Positions 1 to 5,820 of a stretch of 12,071 nucleotides of DNA are shown in pieces; the stretch's first letter is position 1; each line of letters starts with the position of its first letter. The position numbers and the translations under genes are program-made. The notes beneath the pieces are model-generated. The model saw only the letters and a program-made list of their open reading frames with translations. It made no database searches and was not told the DNA's origin. The stretch is from Sphingomonadales bacterium (GTDB lineage Bacteria > Pseudomonadota > Alphaproteobacteria > Sphingomonadales > Sphingomonadaceae): positions 1-12,071 of the forward strand of contig JAGXGT010000189.1 of assembly GCA_024636595.1 (NCBI GenBank), written 5' to 3'.

Positions 1-488
1 AGCTACCTTGAATCAGAAACTAAGCGATTTGGGAATCCCCTTTGTCAACACGTCCTAGATGCGCTAATTGCCGAGTGCGGAAAGCCGGAATGATCGTTAG
101 CGATAACGGCACGGAACTAATCTCCAATGCGGTACTGGACTGGTGTGAGAAGGTGCAGGCCCAGGGGCATTACCCGACGGCAGGAAAGCCGACGGAGAAT
201 GGGTTCGTGGAGAGCTTCAACGGAGGGATGCGTGGCAAGTTATTAAACGAGACGCTGTTTATAGGCCTTGATCACGCCCGTGAGAAAGTTGTCGCATGGA
301 TCTATGATTACAATAACCAACGGCTACAGTCGTCGTTGGGATACGCAACTCGGGTGGCGTTCGCTGCCGAACATGGAAAGCAAGGGGCTGCTTCCCTCCG
401 CATAGCCGGAGGCTACGCTACGCAGCCCCTTGCTTCACACGCGAAGTTGCGCAAAAACGACGTAAGGACTCTAATCGCAAATGGATGA
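1..488 (+). pseudogene. IS3-family transposase (OrfB/rve integrase) remnant, truncated and frameshifted
   Basis: This is the C-terminal part of a DDE transposase of the IS3 family (rve integrase core). The frame from 94 to 488 carries the second catalytic Asp in SDNGTE and the catalytic Glu in the ENGFVESFNG block, followed by the usual YNNQRLQSSLGYAT tail. The first catalytic Asp and everything before it are missing, because the window starts inside the gene. The expected upstream residues (LDALIAECGKP) are encoded at 55-87, but in a different frame that hits TGA at 91-93. One lost G in the CCGGAATG at 85-92 would explain the break, since CCG GGA ATG restores the family-like KPGMIVSDNG. An apparent TTG start at 42 in the downstream frame is therefore not a real start. 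The segment 1-54 is not clearly transposase-like. The protein should be inactive. The subgroup (IS51/IS407-like) is from memory of the C-terminal tail and is less certain. Confidence 0.85.
378..435. repeat. Inverted repeat (14-bp arms) inside the transposase 3' end
   Basis: AAGCAAGGGGCTGC at 378-391 is perfectly repeated in inverted orientation as GCAGCCCCTTGCTT at 422-435. A second small hairpin is nested inside it: CCTCCG at 395-400 pairs with CGGAGG at 407-412 around a 6-nt loop. It lies within the coding sequence for the transposase C-terminal tail, which still resembles family tails, so it is probably native to the IS and not an insertion. A role in folding or in protection against read-through is possible but not shown. 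Confidence 0.75.
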
Positions 489-490
489 GC

Positions 491-515
491 GTCAGGGGTC
501 ACGTCAGTCACGTCA
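491..515. repeat. Probable right end of the IS remnant with tandem GTCACGTCA duplication
   Basis: A few bases after the transposase stop, the sequence GTCAGGGGTCACGTCA (491-506) resembles IS3-family right terminal inverted repeats: read outward to inward on the minus strand it begins TGACGTGACCCC. The left IS end lies outside the window, so pairing of the two ends cannot be tested. The 9-mer GTCACGTCA occurs twice back to back (498-506 and 507-515), a length too large for the 3-4-bp target duplication usual in this family. The true IS boundary could be either 506 or 515. Confidence 0.45.
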
Positions 516-548
516 TTACAATCGTAAAAAATATAGCATTGCGAAATC

Positions 549-570
549 GGGGTATAGTTGGGGTATATAT
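549..570 (+). repeat. Direct repeat GGGGTATA, period 11 bp, in AT-rich island edge
   Basis: GGGGTATA occurs at 549-556 and again at 560-567, one helical turn apart, in an otherwise AT-rich stretch (about 516-612) that contains no gene. Iterated GGGGTA-type repeats next to a tRNA-derived core are, as I recall, common beside tyrosine-integrase attachment sites, where arm-type integrase sites are needed. That they are arm sites here is an inference from position, about 50 bp from the tRNA-like core at 621-640. Confidence 0.4.
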
Positions 571-620
571 ATGGGCTTAATCGATTATAATTTCTAATTA
601 CCAACAGCTTAAATCGCAAA

Positions 621-640
621 TTCGAATCCCTCCGTGTCCG
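621..640 (+). other. tRNA 3'-end fragment (tRNA-Ser-like), probable attachment-site core
   Basis: Read as a tRNA 3' end, the segment gives T-loop TTCGAAT (621-627), T-stem 3' strand CCCTC (628-632), acceptor 3' strand CGTGTCC (633-639) and discriminator G (640), followed by TCA where CCA would be encoded. The bases before the loop (GCAAA, 616-620) cannot pair with CCCTC, and no D-arm or anticodon arm is present upstream, so this is a fragment and not a gene. Discriminator G and a GGACACG-type acceptor fit tRNA-Ser best. A bare 3' fragment with element-like DNA before it and chromosomal genes after it is what integration into a tRNA 3' end leaves at the end distal to the restored tRNA gene. 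Confidence 0.6.
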
Positions 641-750
641 TCAAACCTTTCGCTTCCATTGAATAGGAAAGCATAGGGTGCGTTTTGTACCCAAACCATT
701 TATCCACCAACTTTTGCGATATGGTCTCGGCGGTAATTCCCTGCTCCATT

Positions 751-1566
751 TTAGCCCCCCACAATCCCCCGCACGCCCTTCGCCGGTGGCGTTTCGGGGC
801 CACCGGCAAAACATTGCGCAATCTCCATCCACTGGCGCGCCGTCGCGCCGACCGTTTCCAGCGCAGTGTCGTCGATATTCCGGGTCTGGGTCACGACCTG
901 GGAAAACTCGACCGCGCTGCCGCGAACGACATTATCCTCTTGGGGGTCATTCCATTCCCAGATGGCGCCCGATGGAGCGGTCAGCTGGACAAACGGTTTG
1001 GGAGCAGGTGGCTCTTGGCGGCGGTTGCGGAAGGTCCAGCCATAAGTGGTGACGCCGAGATGGGCGATATTGCGGATGCGATCGCCGTCGTTGCGCTGTT
1101 CGCCCAATATGTCGAAAACCTCCTGGCCGTGCGACCAGGTTTCCATCTGGCGGGCGATGACTTTTGATCTTGTGGTCATGTCGGGTCCGGCCCAGGCAAC
1201 ACGCTGTTCCGGGTCGGCTTCGCCATAGGCAGAGGCGAGCTTTGGATAATAGGCGCAATAGGCGTCAAACAGGGCCTTGCCCCGGATCCCGCCGGCATGG
1301 TCGTCGAGCCATTCATATTGCACGTCGATATGGCTTTTACCGATCTTGAAGGCGGCCATCATATCGTGAATGAATTGCTTGAACGCGTCCGGATCCTGCA
1401 GGGTCATCAGCGCCGCAGCGTTCCAGATGTGCAGATGGCCGATGACATCCTCTATTGTCCAGCTCTTGAACTGGGTGACGGTGGCAAAAACAGCCTCGTC
1501 TTTGTCGGCGAGCACGGCGGCGAGCGTATCGCTCTCGTCCTTGAAATCCCGGGCTTCCTGCATCAT
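751..1566 (-). CDS. TIGR03084-family protein (MDMPI/DinB-superfamily fold)
   Basis: This 271-aa cytoplasmic protein matches the TIGR03084 family, related to mycothiol-dependent maleylpyruvate isomerase and the DinB four-helix fold. Visible metal-site candidates are the HLH pair near residues 44-46 (GHLHIWN) and the helix RQMETWSHGQEVFD near 139-152, which holds the family's E-x3-H spacing. A C-terminal domain follows (about 180-260). The function of the family is not established; a thiol-cofactor-dependent or metal-dependent catabolic step is an inference. The start chosen is ATG at 1566, because an AAGGA Shine-Dalgarno lies about 8 nt upstream. An in-frame TTG at 1569 and a second ATG at 1563 are alternatives. 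It begins only about 15 nt after the AtuA-family gene ends, so it is the last gene of that operon. The short C-terminal tail after TPPA appears poorly conserved. Confidence 0.85.
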   Translation of the reverse strand: MMQEARDFKDESDTLAAVLADKDEAVFATVTQFKSWTIEDVIGHLHIWNAAALMTLQDPDAFKQFIHDMMAAFKIGKSHIDVQYEWLDDHAGGIRGKALFDAYCAYYPKLASAYGEADPEQRVAWAGPDMTTRSKVIARQMETWSHGQEVFDILGEQRNDGDRIRNIAHLGVTTYGWTFRNRRQEPPAPKPFVQLTAPSGAIWEWNDPQEDNVVRGSAVEFSQVVTQTRNIDDTALETVGATARQWMEIAQCFAGGPETPPAKGVRGIVGG

Positions 1567-1581
1567 CAATTGCTTCCTTTT

Positions 1582-3432
1582 CTAGTCCAGTTTTTTGGCG
1601 AGCGCAGCCGGTATCGCAACCGGATGAGCCAGCAATATCTGGCCATAGCCTTTGCCCTGTGCATCGTTACGGATGCTCGCCACGCCGCCGCCGCCAAGCA
1701 CCGCGTCGATCAGGAAATTGATCGCGTTAGAGCCCGGCAGATAAAATTGGTCAATTTTTGCAGCATCTGCACCGCCTTCGATAAAATGCCCGAAACGCTT
1801 CGCCACGGAATCCGGGGTTAGCGCTGTCCAGATATAGGGCAGATAGTCCGGATCGCGGGCGATTACGCCGATATTGGCTTTGTTGCCCTTGTCACCGGAT
1901 CGCGCCCATGCCAGTCGGATCAGCGGCACGGTGACCATCTCGGTTGATATCGCGGGCAATTCCGGATCGGCGGGGCGGATGATCGACGCAGGATCAAGCG
2001 CCTGACCTGCGCTATCTGAAAATTCCAACTGTTTGCCATCGACATCAATCCGGATAGCAATCGCGTTTTTCGGCGTAAGATAAGAGAACAGCCGCACTAC
2101 GGGCGAGGGCTTGGCGCGCGCTCCGGAAAAGCCGCTCAGCCCCGGTGGTGTCGCCAGGCCAAGGCCGGTCAGTTCGCGGAGCAAGATGCCGATCGCCGCC
2201 GCTTCGCTGTGCTTGGCGGCGATTTTCGCAACGACCTCGCGGGGCTCACTGACTTCAGAAAATTCGCCGAATTGGCTTTCCGCACCGATCAGCTCGACGC
2301 TGGTTTCGCTATAGTCGCCGAGATTGTGGCCGCGCAGAATCTTGCCCGCGCGGGCGAAAACATTGTCGCAGAATTTCTGCGCTTTGCGCGCGGCGTCGAA
2401 ACCGTAAAAGCTGACATAGGTGCCGCCGCGAAAACCTTCGCCATAAGTCAGGCAGGTTTTATACTGATCCGGCGCCGGATAACCCCTGGCCGGAGAGACG
2501 TGGACCTTGTCCGGGCCAAGCTGCGTGATCTCGACCTCGGAAAAATCGCAGATCACATCCGGCAGCATATAGGCTTGCGGATCGCCGATTTCATAGAGCA
2601 TCTGTTCCGAAACCGTCCCGACGGTCGCACAGCCGCCAGTGCCCTCGGGCTTGGTGACGGTGAACGAGCCGTCAGACGAAACCGTGCCGATCGGATAGCC
2701 GATATTGGCGATATCACCAGCATCTTCCCAGTCGGTATAATTGCCGCCGGTCGCCTGCGGTCCGCATTCGAGCAGATGGCCCGCAAGACTGCCGCTGGCG
2801 AGTAGGTCATGGTCGTTATCTGACCAGCCAAATTCGTGGATGCAGGCGCCGAGTGTTACCGCGCTGTCGACGCAGCGACCGGTGATCACGATATCCGCGC
2901 CTTCCGCCAGCGCCCGGGCAATCGGGAAGGCGCCGAGATAGGCGTTGACGCTGGCTATCTTTTCCTTGTCCGGAAAGGCCGCGCCAGTAAACATTTCGGT
3001 CGGTGCCGAAGCGGCGATCGCGTCCAGCTCAGCCAGCAGATTGTCGCCGGTGATGACTGCGACCTTGAGGTCCAGGTCGAGGTCCTTGATCAAAGCCCGT
3101 GCTGCTTCGCCACAGGATGCCGGATTCACCCCGCCAGCATTGGCGATGACCTTTACCCCTTGCGCGGCAATGGTCCGGGCATGCGGCTTCAGAACCGCGC
3201 TAATGAAATCGCCGGCATAGCCTGCCGCCGGGTCCTTCGCATGCGCGCGCGCCATGATCGACATGGTGATCTCGGCGAGATAATCATAGACCAGATAATC
3301 GACACCCGCATCGAGCAGCTGCGGCGTGGCCATGGCGCTTTCGCCCCAATAGCCACTCGCGCCGCCGATGCGGATGCTCTTGTTTGGCACAGGCTTAACC
3401 CATCTGGTGGAGGGCGCAGAGCTTGTTGCCAT
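1582..3432 (-). CDS. AtuA-family (DUF1446) acyclic terpene utilisation protein
   Basis: This 616-aa protein has the two-part AtuA architecture. A long N-terminal DUF1446/AtuA domain (about residues 18-460) opens with IRIGGASGYWGES. A C-terminal AtuA ferredoxin-like-fold domain (about 500-610) carries the ARSGDKGNKANIGVIAR signature. In Pseudomonas aeruginosa AtuA belongs to the atu cluster for citronellol/geraniol breakdown, but its biochemical step is unknown, and related proteins occur in many acyl-CoA catabolic clusters. No signal peptide or membrane segment is seen, so it is cytoplasmic. The ATG at 3432 places the first 38 nt inside the end of the upstream VOC gene, which indicates translational coupling. 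A GTG about 14 codons later (near 3390) would remove the overlap and still keep the IRIGG motif; neither start has a strong Shine-Dalgarno. The family call is firm; terpene specificity is not. Confidence 0.9.
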   Translation of the reverse strand: MATSSAPSTRWVKPVPNKSIRIGGASGYWGESAMATPQLLDAGVDYLVYDYLAEITMSIMARAHAKDPAAGYAGDFISAVLKPHARTIAAQGVKVIANAGGVNPASCGEAARALIKDLDLDLKVAVITGDNLLAELDAIAASAPTEMFTGAAFPDKEKIASVNAYLGAFPIARALAEGADIVITGRCVDSAVTLGACIHEFGWSDNDHDLLASGSLAGHLLECGPQATGGNYTDWEDAGDIANIGYPIGTVSSDGSFTVTKPEGTGGCATVGTVSEQMLYEIGDPQAYMLPDVICDFSEVEITQLGPDKVHVSPARGYPAPDQYKTCLTYGEGFRGGTYVSFYGFDAARKAQKFCDNVFARAGKILRGHNLGDYSETSVELIGAESQFGEFSEVSEPREVVAKIAAKHSEAAAIGILLRELTGLGLATPPGLSGFSGARAKPSPVVRLFSYLTPKNAIAIRIDVDGKQLEFSDSAGQALDPASIIRPADPELPAISTEMVTVPLIRLAWARSGDKGNKANIGVIARDPDYLPYIWTALTPDSVAKRFGHFIEGGADAAKIDQFYLPGSNAINFLIDAVLGGGGVASIRNDAQGKGYGQILLAHPVAIPAALAKKLD

Positions 3433-3775
3433 CCGGATCGCGCAGATAGGCGAGATAGAGATTCATGCCCGGATTTTCGCGGACACCGGGAGGATCTTCA
3501 ATGGCTGTTCCGCCGGCTTCCACGCCAGCCTTGTGCCATGCATCGGCCTGGGCGGGATTTTCCATGGCAAATCCAACGGTCATGCCGTTGCCGCAGGTTG
3601 CGTCGTTGCCGTCAATCGGCGGCGTGACCATGAATATGCTGCCATTGTGGATATACATCAGCCGACCTTTTGGATCGACCATGGCTTCGGGGCCACCGAC
3701 GCTTGCAAATAACGCATCATAGAATTTTTTCGACCGGTCGATATCGTTCGATCCGACCATCATGTGACTGTACAT
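3395..3775 (-). CDS. VOC-superfamily (glyoxalase/dioxygenase-fold) protein
   Basis: At 126 aa this is a single VOC module with paired beta-alpha-beta-beta-beta units. The N-terminus MYSHMMVGSNDIDRSKKFYD carries the His (residue 4) used as a metal ligand in many relatives, and the C-terminal strand has DPDGNKLCAL. In metal-dependent glyoxalases that strand usually ends with a Glu ligand; here Cys sits nearby instead, so the metal site may be incomplete and the substrate cannot be predicted. The ATG is preceded by an excellent AAGGAG site (3787-3782) with a 6-nt spacer. It is the first gene of the minus-strand operon and its 3' end overlaps the start of the AtuA-family gene. A role in the same catabolic pathway (isomerase, epimerase or ring-cleavage type step) is inferred only from this linkage. 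Confidence 0.85.
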   Translation of the reverse strand: MYSHMMVGSNDIDRSKKFYDALFASVGGPEAMVDPKGRLMYIHNGSIFMVTPPIDGNDATCGNGMTVGFAMENPAQADAWHKAGVEAGGTAIEDPPGVRENPGMNLYLAYLRDPDGNKLCALHQMG

Positions 3776-3901
3776 TTCTCTCTCCTTTGTTCCGGGCCAG
3801 ACTTTTGAGCAAGCATCGACCCGTGGGCAATGTAGCTCTTGTTCTAGCCGGTCCGCATCTTTAAGCGAGTGATTAATTTATTCAAGCAGGACAAGATCAA
3901 A
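3776..3901. promoter_or_regulatory. Divergent intergenic region between the VOC operon and the SDR gene
   Basis: These 126 bases separate two divergent transcription units and must hold both promoters. I see the AAGGAG site of the VOC gene and an AGGA about 10 nt before the SDR ATG. There is also a loose inverted repeat, GAGCAAG (3807-3813) and CTTGTTC (3838-3844), with one mismatch, which could be a regulator site. No convincing -35/-10 pair stands out in either direction. Confidence 0.35.
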
Positions 3902-4675
3902 ATGGAACTCAGAGACAAGATCATCGTCATCACCGGCGGCGCCAGCGGCATCGGAGCGGCGATGGCGCGCAGGTTTGCAGCGGAAGGCGCCAAGAAAATT
4001 GTCTGCGCCGACCGTGATCTGGCCGGAGCGCAAGCGGTTGCCGATGAAATTGGCGGCGTCGCGATCAGGACCGACGTGTCTCTGGCAGCGGATATCAGCA
4101 GCCTTATCGAAACCGTCGAATCCGATATCGGCCCGATTGATCTGTTCGTCTCCAATGCGGGCATCATCAACAGCGGCGGTGCGGAAGTGGGTGATGATGT
4201 CTGGCAGAATATCTGGGAGATCAATGTCCTGGCCCATATCCGCGCCGCCCGGATATTGGTACCGAAGATGCTGGAGCGTGGCGGTGGCTATCTGCTCAAC
4301 ACCGCTTCGGCGGCCGGACTGCTGGCGCAAATTGGTTCTGCGCCTTATTCGGTGACCAAACATGCTGCGGTGAGCTTTGCCGAATGGTTGGCGATCACCC
4401 ATGGCGCGGAGGGGCTGAAAGTCTCGGTTCTGTGTCCACAGGGGGTGGATACGCCGATGATCGCCGGTGTCGATACGTCCACGGTTGCCAAGGACGGGAT
4501 CGTGACGCCGGAGCATGTTGCGGACATGTGCGTCGAGGCGATCGGTGACGAGCGTTTCCTGATTCTCCCGCATCCCGTCGTGGGCGATTATATCAAGCAG
4601 AAGGGTGCCGATCCAGAGCGCTGGATTTCCGGCATGCAGCGCTGGCAGGCGATGCTGGCCGCCGAGGCTTCCTGA
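3902..4675 (+). CDS. Short-chain dehydrogenase/reductase (SDR), classical type
   Basis: This 257-aa cytoplasmic NAD(P)-dependent oxidoreductase has every classical SDR hallmark. The cofactor glycine motif TGGASGIG is at 11-18. An Asp in CADRD (residue 37) at the end of the second beta strand favours NAD over NADP. SNAGI is at 84-88, structural Asn at 108, and the catalytic triad is Ser 136 (TASAAG), Tyr 149 and Lys 153 (YSVTK). The substrate is unknown. The ATG at 3902 puts MELRDKI at the N-terminus, as is usual for the family, with AGGA about 10 nt upstream. A GTG at 3869 would add 11 atypical residues and is less likely. It is divergent from the VOC-AtuA operon and upstream of the NmrA-type gene, and could supply a dehydrogenase step to a shared pathway. 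Confidence 0.9.
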   Translation: MELRDKIIVITGGASGIGAAMARRFAAEGAKKIVCADRDLAGAQAVADEIGGVAIRTDVSLAADISSLIETVESDIGPIDLFVSNAGIINSGGAEVGDDVWQNIWEINVLAHIRAARILVPKMLERGGGYLLNTASAAGLLAQIGSAPYSVTKHAAVSFAEWLAITHGAEGLKVSVLCPQGVDTPMIAGVDTSTVAKDGIVTPEHVADMCVEAIGDERFLILPHPVVGDYIKQKGADPERWISGMQRWQAMLAAEAS

Positions 4676-4784
4676 GCGATCTTTGCGAAAACCGGCCCTA
4701 GCAAAAATGTCCTGACAAAATGGAGCATTGGGGCCGGGCATATTCGCCTCTAGCGTCCGTCCAAACGCAATAGGAGAGAAAATC
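4676..4784 (+). promoter_or_regulatory. Spacer between SDR and NmrA genes with an inverted repeat and a strong RBS
   Basis: CCGGCCC at 4692-4698 is inverted at 4731-4737 (GGGCCGG) with a 32-nt interior that can pair a little further (AATGTCC against GGAGCATT, imperfect). It might be a structured leader of the NmrA gene or a weak terminator of the SDR gene; there is no T-run after it. AGGAGAG at 4772-4778, six bases before ATG 4785, is the Shine-Dalgarno that fixes the NmrA start. No clear promoter boxes with normal spacing are visible. Confidence 0.35.
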
Positions 4785-5717
4785 ATGGCATTGGTATCAG
4801 TCGTGGGCGCAACCGGTCGACAAGGCCTCGCCCAAATTAGGCAATTGGCGGCGGCGGGCCACAAGGTGCGCGCCTTGTCGCGCAGCGAAAATCCAGATCT
4901 GGGTGGTTCCAATGTTGCCGACGAGTGCCGCCAGATCGATCTGACTGATGAATCGACCTGGGTTCCCGCTTTCGAGGGATCTGATGCCGTGTTCTATACC
5001 CATCCGCTGCAGGCGCGCGAAGATCGTGCGACGATGGTTGGCAAGGTCGCCGCCGCGGCCAAGGAAGCGGGCACCGAGCGCTTCGTCTGGAACACATCGA
5101 GCTGGATCCCGGAACGGCCCGGCGATCCATTCACTTATGGTAACAATACCATTGCCGTGAACCAGATTTTTCGTTCCGGTATGCCGGCCACAGTATTTGG
5201 TTCGGTGCTGTTTATGGACAATCTGCTGACCAATTGGGCGCGCCCGTTCATCGTCGATGAAAAACGCTATGTCTACCCTCACAACGCGGAGCTGCAAGCC
5301 AACTGGATCAGTCTCGATGATGTCGGCAAATGCATGGTCGCTGCTATGGATCGTCCGGACTTTGAAGGCTCGTGGCTCAACATTGGTGGGCCACAGCGTC
5401 TGAAGCCACCCGAAGTTGCCGAAACCCTGTCCCGTGTGTTCGGCCATGAAATCAAATATGACCCCTGCACGCCGAAGGAATTCGGCGACTATCTGGTCGA
5501 GGCTTTTGGCGATGATGTGCCGCCGGAAAATCGTGAAACCATGGCTGCCGGGATCACCGCCTTCTACGAATATAACAATAATAATGTGACAAGGCCCTTC
5601 GAGGTCGACACCGATTTCATGCAACAGCGATTGCCGGAAGTCGAATTCGAGACGCTGGAAGAATGGGCGGCGCGGCAGGACTGGTCGGAAGACGCGCACA
5701 GGCCGCCAGCGGGGTAA
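4785..5717 (+). CDS. NmrA-family NAD(P)-binding protein
   Basis: This 310-aa atypical SDR of the NmrA/HSCARG type opens with MALVSVVGATGRQG, the glycine-rich Rossmann motif GATGRQG at residues 8-14. It retains the NmrA-like fold to the end but shows no YxxxK pair at the usual active-site position (the segment reads NTSSWIPE). Family members are either NAD(P)H-dependent reductases or redox-sensing binding proteins, and the sequence alone does not decide which. The start is set by AGGAGAG six bases upstream; an in-frame start at 4728 would add 19 residues ahead of the Rossmann strand and is rejected. It lies 109 nt after the SDR gene in the same direction, so co-transcription is possible but not certain. 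It ends just before a strong hairpin facing the convergent HupE-type gene. Confidence 0.85.
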   Translation: MALVSVVGATGRQGLAQIRQLAAAGHKVRALSRSENPDLGGSNVADECRQIDLTDESTWVPAFEGSDAVFYTHPLQAREDRATMVGKVAAAAKEAGTERFVWNTSSWIPERPGDPFTYGNNTIAVNQIFRSGMPATVFGSVLFMDNLLTNWARPFIVDEKRYVYPHNAELQANWISLDDVGKCMVAAMDRPDFEGSWLNIGGPQRLKPPEVAETLSRVFGHEIKYDPCTPKEFGDYLVEAFGDDVPPENRETMAAGITAFYEYNNNNVTRPFEVDTDFMQQRLPEVEFETLEEWAARQDWSEDAHRPPAG

Positions 5718-5749
5718 TTTTCCTACTATCTATCATTGATGAGACGAAC

Positions 5750-5790
5750 ATTCTGGCCTTTGCTCCAACCTTCGGAGCGAAGGCCAGAAT
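5750..5790. terminator. Strong hairpin between convergent genes, probable bidirectional terminator
   Basis: ATTCTGGCCTTTGCTCC (5750-5766) pairs with GGAGCGAAGGCCAGAAT (5774-5790) over 17 bp, with a single T-G wobble and a 7-nt loop. It lies in the 103-nt gap between the 3' ends of the NmrA gene (plus) and the HupE-type gene (minus), the right place for a shared terminator. No T-run follows the stem on either side, so it is not a textbook intrinsic terminator. It could instead block 3' exonuclease decay, or be a copy of a dispersed palindromic repeat. Confidence 0.6.
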
Positions 5791-5820
5791 CTGTGTTGGC
5801 AGATCACAATGGCTGATGTC

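Noticed and set aside
621..640. A complete tRNA gene
   Set aside because: Only the T-loop, half of the T-stem and the 3' acceptor strand are present; upstream bases cannot form the other arms and CCA is not encoded.
609..821. 70-codon open frame on the minus strand across the tRNA-like core
   Set aside because: It overlaps the end of the TIGR03084 gene, includes the att-like segment as coding sequence and has no recognisable domain or ribosome binding site; probably chance.
685..1167. 160-codon open frame on the plus strand
   Set aside because: Antisense to the 3' half of the TIGR03084 gene and not family-like.
2836..3627. 263-codon open frame on the plus strand
   Set aside because: Antisense to the AtuA-family and VOC genes; low-complexity Arg/Asp-rich translation with no family resemblance.
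3878..4912. 344-codon open frame on the minus strand
   Set aside because: It lies antisense to the SDR and the start of the NmrA gene, both of which carry clear family motifs; its translation is Arg/Gln/His-rich and shows no recognisable domain.
4797..5699. 300-codon open frame on the minus strand
   Set aside because: Antisense shadow of the NmrA-family gene, caused by GC-rich third positions; no motif and no Shine-Dalgarno support.
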